A stretch of 64,000 bases of DNA, taken from Acanthosepion lycidas (Eukaryota > Mollusca > Cephalopoda > Sepiida > Sepiidae). The translations under genes and the position numbers were made by a program. The stretch is taken from the NCBI GenBank assembly GCA_963932145.1, contig CAWVQA010000108.1:124001-188000 (forward strand), written 5' to 3'. Within the stretch, counting starts at the first letter, position 1. Each line of letters starts with the position of its first letter. This document shows, piece by piece, positions 50,416 through 62,022 of this stretch. The notes beneath the pieces are model-generated. The model saw only the letters and a program-made list of their open reading frames with translations. It ran no database searches and was not told the DNA's origin.

Positions 50416-52280
50416 AAAAACAATGAAATTATTGAAAATCGATATGAAATCAATCAAAACTTATTGATTTTAACTAGTTTCAGAAGTTTTGACAAAGTTA
50501 TATTTAAGATTTTATGTTTTACACACCTTTTAATTACATAGCGATTTACATGCAAAATCTAGCTGTTTTGACTACTTTTTAACGCTAGTTTGTAAATATC
50601 AATAACTGTTTGAAAACATTAGAAAAACAATGAAATTATTGAAAATCGATGTGAAATCAATCAAAACTTATTGATTTTAACTAGTTTCAGAAGTTTTCAC
50701 AAAGTTTTATTTAAGATTTTATGTTTCACACAACTTTTAATTACATAGCGATTTACATGCAAAATCTAGCTTTTTTCACTACTTTTTAACGCTAGTTTGT
50801 AAATATCAATAACTGTTTGAAAACATTAGAAAAACAATGAAATTATTGAAAATCGATGTGAAATCAATCAAAACTTATTGATTTTAACTAGTTTCAGAAG
50901 TTTTGACAAAGTTATATTTAAGATTTTATGTTTTACACAACTTTTAATTACATAGCGATTTACATGCAAAATATAGCTTTTTTCACTACTTTTTCAACGC
51001 TAGATTGTAAATATCAATAACTCTTTGAAAACATTAGAAAAACAATGAAATTATTGAAAATCGATATGAAATCAATCAAAACTTATTGATTTTAACTAGT
51101 TTCAGAAGTTTTCACAAAGTTTTATTTAAGATTTTATGTTTTACACAACTTTTAATTACATAGCGATTTACATGCAAAATCTAGCTTTTTTCACTACTTT
51201 TTCAACTCTAGTTTGTAAATATCAATAACTGTTAGAAAACATTAGAAAAACAATGAAATTATTGAAAATCGATATGAAATCAATCAAAACTTATTGATTT
51301 TAACTAGTTTCAGAAGTTTTCACAAAGTTATATTTAAGATTTTATGTTTTACACAACTTTTAATTACATAGCGATTTACATGCAAAATCTAGCTTTTTTC
51401 ACTACTTTTTAACGCTAGTTTGTAAATATCAATAACTGTTTGAAAACATTAGAAAAACAATGAAATTATTGAAAATCGATGTGAAATCAATCAAAACTTA
51501 TTGATTTTAACTAGTTTCAGAAGTTTTCACAAAGTTTTATTTAAGATTTTATGTTTTACACAACTTTTAATTACATAGCGATTTACATGCAAAATCTAGC
51601 TGTTTTGACTACTTTTTAACGCTAGTTTGTAAATATCAATAACTGTTTGAAAACATTAGAAAAACAATGAAATTATTGAAAATCGATATGAAATCCATCA
51701 AAACTTATTGATTTTAACTAGTTTCAGAAATTTTGACAAAGTTATATTTAAGATTTTATGTTTTACACAACTTTTAATTACATAGCGATTTACATGCAAA
51801 ATCTAGCTTTTTTCACTACTTTTTCAACGCTAATTGTAAATATCAATAACTGTTTGAAAACATTAGAAAAACAATGAAATTATTGAAAATCGATATGAAA
51901 TCAATCAAAACTTATTGATTTTAACTAGTTTCAGAAGTTTTGACAAAGTTATATTTAAGATTTTATGTTTTACACAACTTTTAATTACATAGCGATTTAC
52001 ATGCAAAATCTACCTGTTTTGACTGCTTTTTAACGCTAGTTTGTAAATATCAATAACTGTTTGAAAACATTAGAAAAACAATGAAATTATTGAAAATCGA
52101 TGTGAAATCAATCAAAACTTATTGATTTTAACTAGTTTCAGAAGTTTTCACAAAGTTTTATTTAAGATTTTATGTTTCCCACAACTTTTAATTACATAGC
52201 GATTTACATGCAAAATCTAGCTTTTTTCACTACTTTTTAACGCTAGTTTGTAAATATCAATAACTGTTTGAAAACATTAG
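50416..52280 (+). repeat. Higher-order block E1, nine monomers (1,865 bp)
   Basis: Order: ACACCTTTT; GATGTG with TTTCACAC; GATGTG G with AAAATATAGC; C with ACTCTAG and CTGTTAGA; recombinant; GATGTG/TGTTTTGAC tail; AGAAATTTTGAC with GCTAATTG; CTACCTG; TTTCCCAC. The segment 53,112-54,975 repeats these nine in order. AAAATATAGC and TTTCACAC are found only in these two blocks. Private here are AAATCCATC near 51,693 and GACTGCTTTT near 52,021. Confidence 0.88.
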
Positions 52281-53111
52281 AAAAACAATGAAATTATTGA
52301 AAATCGATGTGAAATCAATCAAAACTTATTGATTTTAACTAGTTTCAGAAGTTTTCACAAAGTTTTATTTAAGATTTTATGTTTTACACAACTTTTAATT
52401 ACATAGCGATTTACATGCAAAATCTAGCTATTTTGACTACTTTTTTAACGCTAGTTTGTAAATATCAATAACTGTTTGAAAACATTAGAAAAACAATGAA
52501 ATTATTGAAAATCGATATGAAATCAATCAAAACTTATTGATTTTAACTAGTTTCAGAAGTTTTGACAAAGTTATATTTAAGATTTTATGTTTTACACAAC
52601 TTTTAATTACATAGCGATTTACATGCAAAATCTAGCTTTTTTCACTACTTTTTCAACGCTAGATTGTAAATATTAATAACTCTTTGAAAACATTAGAAAA
52701 ACAATGAAATTATTGAAAATCGATATGAAATCAATCAAAACTTATTGATTTTAACTAGTTTCAGAAGTTTTGACAAAGTTATATTTAAGATTTTATGTTT
52801 TACACACCTTTTAATTACATAGCGATTTACATGCAAAATCTAGCTGTTTTGACTACTTTTTAACGCTAGTTTGTAAATATCAATTACTGTTTGAAAACAT
52901 TAGAAAAACAATGAAATTATTGAAAATCGATGTGAAATCAATCAAAACTTATTGATTTTAACTAGTTTCAGAAGTTTTGACAAAGTTATATTTAAGATTT
53001 TATGTTTTACACAACTTTTAATTACATAGCGATTTACATGCAAAATCTAGCTTTTTTCACTACTTTTTCAACGCTAGATTGTAAATATCAATAACTCTTT
53101 GAAAACATTAG
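52281..53111 (+). repeat. Four monomers between blocks E1 and E2
   Basis: C copy with CTATTTTGAC tail; G copy with AAATATTAATAAC (near 52,672); ACACCTTTT with CAATTACTG; GATGTG G copy. The first three parallel 50,000-50,622, so the full duplicated interval may start at about 50,000 and the repeat period is near 11 to 13 monomers. Confidence 0.78.
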
Positions 53112-54975
53112 AAAAACAATGAAATTATTGAAAATCGATATGAAATCAATCAAAACTTATTGATTTTAACTAGTTTCAGAAGTTTTGACAAAGTTATATT
53201 TAAGATTTTATGTTTTACACACCTTTTAATTACATAGCGATTTACATGCAAAATCTAGCTGTTTTGACTACTTTTTAACGCTAGTTTGTAAATATCAATA
53301 ACTGTTTGAAAACATTAGAAAAACAATGAAATTATTGAAAATCGATGTGAAATCAATCAAAACTTATTGATTTTAACTAGTTTCAGAAGTTTTCACAAAG
53401 TTTTATTTAAGATTTTATGTTTCACACAACTTTTAATTACATAGCGATTTACATGCAAAATCTAGCTTTTTTCACTACTTTTTAACGCTAGTTTGTAAAT
53501 ATCAATAACTGTTTGAAAACATTAGAAAAACAATGAAATTATTGAAAATCGATGTGAAATAAATCAAAACTTATTGATTTTAACTAGTTTCAGAAGTTTT
53601 GACAAAGTTATATTTAAGATTTTATGTTTTACACAACTTTTAATTACATAGCGATTTACATGCAAAATATAGCTTTTTTCACTACTTTTTCAACGCTAGA
53701 TTGTAAATATCAATAACTCTTTGAAAACATTAGAAAAACAATGAAATTATTGAAAATCGATATGAAATCAATCAAAACTTATTGATTTTAACTAGTTTCA
53801 GAAGTTTTCACAAAGTTTTATTTAAGATTTTATGTTTTACACAACTTTTAATTACATAGCGATTTACATGCAAAATCTAGCTTTTTTCACTACTTTTTCA
53901 ACTCTAGTTTGTAAATATCAATAACTGTTAGAAAACATTAGAAAAACAATGAATTATTGAAAATCGATATGAAATCAATCAAAACTTATTGATTTTAACT
54001 AGTTTCAGAAGTTTTCACAAAGTTATATTTAAGATTTTATGTTTTACACAACTTTTAATTACATAGCGATTTACATGCAAAATCTAGCTTTTTTCACTAC
54101 TTTTTAACGCTAGTTTGTAAATATCAATAACTGTTTGAAAACATTAGAAAAACAATGAAATTATTGAAAATCGATGTGAAATCAATCAAAACTTATTGAT
54201 TTTAACTAGTTTCAGAAGTTTTCACAAAGTTTTATTTAAGATTTTATGTTTTACACAACTTTTAATTACATAGCGATTTACATGCAAAATCTAGCTGTTT
54301 TGACTACTTTTTAACGCTAGTTTGTAAATATCAATAACTGTTTGAAAACATTAGAAAAACAATGAAATTATTGAAAATCGATATGAAATCAATCAAAACT
54401 TATTGATTTTAACTAGTTTCAGAAATTTTGACAAAGTTATATTTAAGATTTTATGTTTTACACAACTTTTAATTACATAGCGATTTACATGCAAAATCTA
54501 GCTTTTTTCACTACTTTTTCAACGCTAATTGTAAATATCAATAACTGTTTGAAAACATTAGAAAAACAATGAAATTATTGAAAATGGATATGAAATCAAT
54601 CAAAACTTATTGATTTTAACTAGTTTCAGAAGTTTTGACAAAGTTATATTTAAGATTTTATGTTTTACACAACTTTTAATTACATAGCGATTTACATGCA
54701 AAATCTACCTGTTTTGACTACTTTTTAACGCTAGTTTGTAAATATCAATAACTGTTTGAAAACATTAGAAAAACAATGAAATTATTGAAAATCGATGTGA
54801 AATCAATCAAAACTTATTGATTTTAACTAGTTTCAGAAGTTTTCACAAAGTTTTATTTAAGATTTTATGTTTCCCACAACTTTTAATTACATAGCGATTT
54901 ACATGCAAAATCTAGCTTTTTTCACTACTTTTTAACGCTAGTTTGTAAATATCAATAACTGTTTGAAAACATTAG
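53112..54975 (+). repeat. Higher-order block E2, nine monomers (1,864 bp)
   Basis: Second copy of E1, one base shorter because of a private deletion in AATGAATTATTG near 53,951. Other private changes are GAAATAAATC near 53,558 and loss of ATCGAT (ATGGAT at 54,584-54,589). TTTCACAC and AAAATATAGC are retained. It is displaced from E1 by 2,696 bp, about 13 monomers. Confidence 0.88.
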
Positions 54976-57048
54976 AAAAACAATGAAATTATTGAAAATC
55001 GATGTGAAATCAATCAAAACTTATTGATTTTAACTAGTTTCAGAAGTTTTCACAAAGTTTTATTTAAGATTTTATGTTTTACACAACTTTTAATTACATA
55101 GCGATTTACATGCAAAATCTAGCTTTTTTCACTACTTTTTCAACTCTAGTTTGTAAATATCAATAACTGTTAGAAAACATTAGAAAAACAATGAAATTAT
55201 TGAAAATCGATATGAAATCAATCAAAACTTATTGATTTTAACTAGTTTCAGAAGTTTTCACAAAGTTATATTTAAGATTTTATGTTTTACACAACTTTTA
55301 ATTACATAGCGATTTACATGCAAAATCTAGCTTTTTTCACTACTTTTTAATGCTAGTTTGTAAATATCAATAACTGTTTGAAAACATTAGAAAAACAATG
55401 AAATTATTGAAAATCGATGTGAAATCAATCAAAACTTATTGATTTTAACTAGTTTCAGAAGTTTTCACAAAGTTTTATTTAAGATTTTATGTTTTACACA
55501 ACTTTTAATTACATAGCGATTTACATGCAAAATCTAGCTGTTTTGACTACTTTTTAACGCTAGTTTGTAAATATCAATAACTGTTTGAAAACATTAGAAA
55601 AACAATGAAATTATTGAAAATCGATATGAAATCAATCAAAACTTATTGATTTTAACTAGTTTCAGAAATTTTGACAAAGTTATATTTAAGATTTTATGTT
55701 TTACACAACTTTTAATTACATAGCGATTTACATGCAAAATCTAGCTTTTTTCACTACTTTTTCAACGCTAATTGTAAATATCAATAACTCTTTGAAAACA
55801 TTAGAAAAACAATGAAATTATTGAAAATCGATATGAAATCAATCAAAACTTATTGATTTTAACTAGTTTCAGAAGTTTTGACAAAGTTATATTTAAGATT
55901 TTATGTTTTACACAACTTTTAATTACATAGCGATTTACATGCAAAATCTACCTGTTTTGACTACTTTTTAACGCTAGTTTGTAAATATCAATAACTGTTT
56001 GAAAACATTAGAAAAACAATGAAATTATTGAAAATCGATGTGAAATCAATCAAAACTTATTGATTTTAACTAGTTTCAGAAGTTTTCACAAAGTTTTATT
56101 TAAGATTTTATGTTTTACACAACTTTTAATTACATAGCGATTTACATGCAAAATCTAGCTTTTTTCACTACTTTTTAACGCTAGTTTGTAAATATCAATA
56201 ACTGTTTGAAAACATTAGAAAAACAATGAAATTATTGAAAATCGATGTGAAATCAATCAAAACTTATTGATTTTAACTAGTTTCAGAAGTTTTGACAAAG
56301 TTATATTTAAGATTTTATGTTTTACACAACTTTTAATTACATAGCGATTTACATGCAAAATCTAGCTTTTTTCACTACTTTTTCAACGCTAGATTGTAAA
56401 TATCAATAACTCTTTGAAAACATTAGAAAAACAATGAAATTATTGAAAATCGATATGAAATCAATCAAAACTTATTGATTTTAACTAGTTTCAGAAGTTT
56501 TCACAAAGTTTTATTTAAGATTTTATGTTTTACACAACTTTTAATTACATAGCGATTTACATGCAAAATCTAGCTTTTTTCACTACTTTTTCAACTCTAG
56601 TTTGTAAATATCAATAACTGTTAGAAAACATTAGAAAAACAATGAAATTATTGAAAATCGATATGAAATCAATCAAAACTTATTGATTTTAACTAGTTTC
56701 AGAAGTTTTCACAAAGTTATATTTAAGATTTTATGTTTTACACAACTTTTAATTACATAGCGATTTACATGCAAAATCTAGCTTTTTTCACTACTTTTTA
56801 ACGCTAGTTTGTAAATATCAATAACTGTTTGAAAACATTAGAAAAACAATGAAATTATTGAAAATCGATGAGAAATCAATCAAAACTTATTGATTTTAAC
56901 TAGTTTCAGAAGTTTTCACAAAGTTTTATTTAAGATTTTATGTTTTACACAACTTTTAATTACATAGCGATTTACATGCAAAATCTAGCTGTTTTGACTA
57001 CTTTTTAACGCTAGTTTGTAAATATCAATAACTGTTTGAAAACATTAG
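54976..57048 (+). repeat. Ten Domain II monomers before the domain I-like block
   Basis: Order: GATGTG C with ACTCTAG and CTGTTAGA; recombinant with AATGCTAG; GATGTG/TGTTTTGAC; AGAAATTTTGAC with GCTAATTG; CTACCTG; GATGTG C; GATGTG G; C with ACTCTAG and CTGTTAGA; recombinant; TGTTTTGAC copy with private GATGAGAAATC (near 56,869). The series ACTCTAG, recombinant, TGTTTTGAC, AGAAATTTTGAC, CTACCTG is the same five-monomer string as in the E blocks. Confidence 0.8.
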
Positions 57049-58706
57049 AAAAACAATGAAATTATTGAAAATCGATATGAAATCAATCAAAACTTATTGA
57101 TTTTAACTAGTTTCAGAAGTTTTCACAAAGTTTTATTTAAGATTTTATGTTTTACACAACTTTTAATTACATAGCGATTTACATGCAAAATCTAGCTTTT
57201 TTCACTACTTTTTAACGCTAGTTTGTAAATATCAATAACTGTTTGAAAACATTAGAAAAACAATGAAATTATTGAAAATCGATGTGAAATCAATCAAAAC
57301 TTATTGATTTTAACTAGTTTCAGAAGTTTTCACAAAGTTTTATTTAAGATTTTATGTTTTACACAACTTTTAATTACATAGCGATTTACATGCAAAATCT
57401 AGCTGTTTTGACTACTTTTTAACGCTAGTTTGTAAATATCAATAACTGTTTGAAAACATTAGAAAAACAATGAAATTATTGAAAATCGATATGAAATCAA
57501 TCAAAACTTATTGATTTTAACTAGTTTCAGAAGTTTTGACAAAGTTATATTTAAGATTTTATGTTTTACACAACTTTTATTTACATAGCGATTTACATGC
57601 AAAATCTAGCTTTTTTCACGACTTTTTCAACGCTAGATTGTAAATATCAATAACTCTTTGAAAACATTAGAAAAACAATGAAATTATTGAAAATCGATAT
57701 GAAATCAATCAAAACTTATTGATTTTAACTAGTTTCAGAAGTTTTCACAAAGTTTTATTTAAGATTTTATGTTTTACACAACTTTTAATTACATAGCGAT
57801 TTACATGCAAAATCTAGCTTTTTTCACTACTTTTTCAACGCTAGTTTGTAAATATCAATAACTGTTTGAAAACATTAGAAAAACAATGAAATTATTGAAA
57901 ATCGATATGAAATCAATCAAAACTTATTGATTTTAACTAGTTTCAGAAGTTTTGACAAAGTTATATTTAAGATTTTATGTTTTACACAACTTTTAATTAC
58001 ATAGCGATTTACATGCAAAATCTAGCTTTTTTGACTACTTTTTAACGCTAGTTTGTAAATATCAATAACTGTTTGAAAACATTAGAAAAACAATGAAATT
58101 ATTGAAAATCGATGTGAAATCAATCAAAACTTATTGATTTTAACTAGTTTCAGAATTTTTCACAAAGTTTTATTTAAGATTTTATGTTTTACACAACTTT
58201 TAATTACATAGCGATTTACATGCAAAATCTAGCTGTTTTGACTACTTTTTAACGCTAGTTTGTAAATATCAATAACTGTTTGAAAACATTAGAAAAACAA
58301 TGAAATTATTGAAAATCGATATGAAATCAATCAAAACTTATTGATTTTAACTAGTTTCAGAAGTTTTGACAAAGTTATATTTAAGATTTTATGTTTTACA
58401 CAACTTTTAATTACATAACGATTTACATGCAAAATCTAGCTGTTTTGACTACTTTTTAACGCTAGTTTGTAAATATCAATAACTGTTTGAAAACATTAGA
58501 AAAACAATGAAATTATTGAAAATCGATATGAAATCAATCAAAACTTATTGATTTTAACTAGTTTCAGAAGTTTTGACAAAGTTATATTTAAGATTTTATG
58601 TTTTACACAACTTTTAATTACATAGCGATTTACATGCAAAATCTAGCTTTTTTCACTACTTTTTAACGCTAGTTTGTAAATATCAATAACTGTTTGAAAA
58701 CATTAG
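57049..58706 (+). repeat. Domain I-like block inside the right end
   Basis: Eight monomers with a domain I signature between two domain II blocks. Copies 57,256-58,085 match 10,372-11,201. The next copies carry CAGAATTTTTCAC (58,086-58,292) and CATAACG with a TGTTTTGAC tail (58,293-58,499), like 416-829, 11,823-12,236 and 14,728-15,143. The following copy lacks the TAGTC tail expected from those blocks. The last copies before 58,707 carry few diagnostic variants, so the right edge is approximate. Confidence 0.72.
57256..58085 (+). repeat. Four-monomer block B2 (830 bp)
   Basis: Distant copy of 10,372-11,201 with the same length and the rare pair CTTTTATTTAC and TTCACGACTTTTTC in its second monomer. 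It lies about 47 kb away, in the Domain I-like block that interrupts Domain II-type sequence at the right end. This is direct evidence that multi-monomer segments have moved or been exchanged over tens of kilobases. Confidence 0.85.
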
Positions 58707-59120
58707 AAAAACAATGAAATTATTGAAAATCGATGTGAAATCAATCAAAACTTATTGATTTTAACTAGTTTCAGAAGTTTTCACAAAGTTTTATTTAAGA
58801 TTTTATGTTTTACACAACTTTTAATTACATAGCGATTTACATGCAAAATCTAGCTGTTTTGACTACTTTTTAACGCTAGTTTGTAAATATCAATAACTGT
58901 TTGAAAACATTAGAAAAACAATGAAATTATTGAAAATCGATATGAAATCAATCAAAACTTATTGATTTTAACTAGTTTCAGAAATTTTGACAAAGTTATA
59001 TTTAAGATTTTATGTTTTACACAACTTTTAATTACATAGCGATTTACATGCAAAATCTAGCTTTTTTCACTACTTTTTCAACGCTAATTGTAAATATCAA
59101 TAACTCTTTGAAAACATTAG

Positions 59121-60571
59121 AAAAACAATGAAATTATTGAAAATCGATATGAAATCAATCAAAACTTATTGATTTTAACTAGTTTCAGAAGTTTTGACAA
59201 AGTTATATTTAAGATTTTATGTTTTACACAACTTTTAATTACATAGCGATTTACATGCAAAATCTACCTGTTTTGACTACTTTTTAACGCTAGTTTGTAA
59301 ATATCAATAACTGTTTGAAAACATTAGAAAAACAATGAAATTATTGAAAATCGATGTGAAATCAATCAAAACTTATTGATTTTAACTAGTTTCAGAAGTT
59401 TTCACAAAGTTTTATTTAAGATTTTATGTTTCCCACAACTTTTAATTACATAGCGATTTACATGCAAAATCTAGCTTTTTTTACTACTTTTTAACGCTAG
59501 TTTGTAAATATCAATAACTGTTTGAAAACATTAGAAAAACAATGAAATTATTGAAAATCGATGTGAAATCAATCAAAACTTATTGATTTTAACTAGTTTC
59601 AGAAGTTTTCACAAAGTTTTATTTAAGATTTTATGTTTTACACAACTTTAAATTACATAGCGATTTACATGCAAAATCTAGCTTTTTTCAGTACTTTTTA
59701 ACGCTAGTTTGTAAATATCAATAACTGTTTGAAAACATTAGAAAAACAATGAAATTATTGAAAATCGATGTGAAATCAATCAAAACTTATTGATTTTAAC
59801 TAGTTTCAGAAGTTTTCACAAAGTTTTATTTAAGATTTTATGTTTTACACAACTTTTAATTACATAGCGATTTACATGCAAAATCTAGCTTTTTTCACTA
59901 CTTTTTAACGCTAGTTTGTAAATATCAATAACTGTTTGAAAACATTAGAAAAACAATGAAATTATTGAAAATCGATGTGAAATCAATCAAAACTTATTGA
60001 TTTTAACTAGTTTCAGAAGTTTTGACAAAGTTATATTTAAGATTTTATGTTTTACACAACTTTTAATTACATAGCGATTTACATGCAAAATCTAGCTTTT
60101 TTCACTACTTTTTCAACGCTAGATTGTAAATATCAATAACTCTTTGAAAACATTAGAAAAACAATGAAATTATTGAAAATCGATATGAAATCAATCAAAA
60201 CTTATTGATTTTAACTAGTTTCAGAAGTTTTCACAAAGTTTTATTTAAGATTTTATGTTTTACACAACTTTTAATTACATAGCGATTTACATGCAAAATC
60301 TAGCTTTTTTCACTACTTTTTCAACTCTAGTTTGTAAATATCAATAACTGTTAGAAAACATTAGAAAAACAATGAAATTATTGAAAATCGATATGAAATC
60401 AATCAAAACTTATTGATTTTAACTAGTTTCAGAAGTTTTCACAAAGTTATATTTAAGATTTTATGTTTTACACAACTTTTAATTACATAGCGATTTACAT
60501 GCAAAATCTAGCTTTTTTCACTACTTTTTCAACGCTAATTGTAAATATCAATAACTCTTTGAAAACATTAG
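59121..60571 (+). repeat. Higher-order block F1, seven monomers (1,451 bp)
   Basis: Order: CTACCTG; TTTCCCAC with CTTTTTTTACTAC; CTTTAAATT with CAGTAC; GATGTG C; GATGTG G; C with ACTCTAG and CTGTTAGA; recombinant. It is directly followed by a second copy of the same length. The rare CTTTTTTTACTAC tail occurs only in F1 and F2. The last monomer here has GCTAATTG and CTCTTTG; the equivalent copy in F2 has AACGCTAGTTTG and CTGTTTG. Confidence 0.9.
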
Positions 60572-62022
60572 AAAAACAATGAAATTATTGAAAATCGATA
60601 TGAAATCAATCAAAACTTATTGATTTTAACTAGTTTCAGAAGTTTTGACAAAGTTATATTTAAGATTTTATGTTTTACACAACTTTTAATTACATAGCGA
60701 TTTACATGCAAAATCTACCTGTTTTGACTACTTTTTAACGCTAGTTTGTAAATATCAATAACTGTTTGAAAACATTAGAAAAACAATGAAATTATTGAAA
60801 ATCGATGTGAAATCAATCAAAACTTATTGATTTTAACTAGTTTCAGAAGTTTTCACAAAGTTTTATTTAAGATTTTATGTTTCCCACAACTTTTAATTAC
60901 ATAGCGATTTACATGCAAAATCTAGCTTTTTTTACTACTTTTTAACGCTAGTTTGTAAATATCAATAACTGTTTGAAAACATTAGAAAAACAATGAAATT
61001 ATTGAAAATCGATGTGAAATCAATCAAAACTTATTGATTTTAACTAGTTTCAGAAGTTTTCACAAAGTTTTATTTAAGATTTTATGTTTTACACAACTTT
61101 AAATTACATAGCGATTTACATGCAAAATCTAGCTTTTTTCAGTACTTTTTAACGCTAGTTTGTAAATATCAATAACTGTTTGAAAACATTAGAAAAACAA
61201 TGAAATTATTGAAAATCGATGTGAAATCAATCAAAACTTATTGATTTTAACTAGTTTCAGAAGTTTTCACAAAGTTTTATTTAAGATTTTATGTTTTACA
61301 CAACTTTTAATTACATAGCGATTTACATGCAAAATCTAGCTTTTTTCACTACTTTTTAACGCTAGTTTGTAAATATCAATAACTGTTTGAAAACATTAGA
61401 AAAACAATGAAATTATTGAAAATCGATGTGAAATCAATCAAAACTTATTGATTTTAACTAGTTTCAGAAGTTTTGACAAAGTTATATTTAAGATTTTATG
61501 TTTTACACAACTTTTAATTACATAGCGATTTACATGCAAAATCTAGCTTTTTTCACTACTTTTTCAACGCTAGATTGTAAATATCAATAACTCTTTGAAA
61601 ACATTAGAAAAACAATGAAATTATTGAAAATCGATATGAAATCAATCAAAACTTATTGATTTTAACTAGTTTCAGAAGTTTTCACAAAGTTTTATTTAAG
61701 ATTTTATGTTTTACACAACTTTTAATTACATAGCGATTTACATGCAAAATCTAGCTTTTTTCACTACTTTTTCAACTCTAGTTTGTAAATATCAATAACT
61801 GTTAGAAAACATTAGAAAAACAATGAAATTATTGAAAATCGATATGAAATCAATCAAAACTTATTGATTTTAACTAGTTTCAGAAGTTTTCACAAAGTTA
61901 TATTTAAGATTTTATGTTTTACACAACTTTTAATTACATAGCGATTTACATGCAAAATCTAGCTTTTTTCACTACTTTTTAACGCTAGTTTGTAAATATC
62001 AATAACTGTTTGAAAACATTAG
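60572..62022 (+). repeat. Higher-order block F2, seven monomers (1,451 bp)
   Basis: Direct tandem copy of F1. The first six monomers (60,572-61,815) match 59,121-60,364 in length (1,244 bp) and every marker I checked. The seventh differs only in its tail. F2 ends at the switch back to Domain I-type sequence at 62,023. Confidence 0.9.

Larger units (their letters stand above)
33201..57048 (+). repeat. Array domain II (ACTCTAG / GCTAATTG / CTACCTG repertoire)
   Basis: About 115 monomers carrying variants absent from domain I. These are AGATGTTTTCAC, ACTCTAGTTTG (first at about 33,991), CTGTTAGAAAAC, GCTAATTG, CATCGCG, CTACCTGTTTTGAC, TTTCCCACAAC, ACATAACTTT and ACACCTTTT. AAGGTTTTATG and AACACTAG, common in domain I, were not seen. 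C/G alternation is much weaker here. Runs of three or more G copies (41,702-42,532) or C copies occur, and recombinant CACAAAGTTATATTT copies are frequent. The right edge is placed at 57,048 because the next block (57,256 on) matches domain I. The monomer 57,049-57,255 is uninformative, so the edge is uncertain by about one copy. Confidence 0.82.
58707..62022 (+). repeat. Domain II-like block at the right end
   Basis: Sixteen monomers with domain II markers: AGAAATTTTGAC with GCTAATTG (58,914), CTACCTG (59,121 and 60,572), TTTCCCAC (59,328 and 60,779), CTTTAAATT with CAGTAC (59,535 and 60,986), and ACTCTAG with CTGTTAGA (60,157 and 61,608). The order CTACCTG, TTTCCCAC, CAGTAC is the same as at 42,741-43,361. 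The AGAAGCTTTC change present at 43,223, about 45,710 and about 47,370 is missing here. This block therefore shares an older ancestor with the 41-48 kb series rather than being a recent copy of it. Confidence 0.8.
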
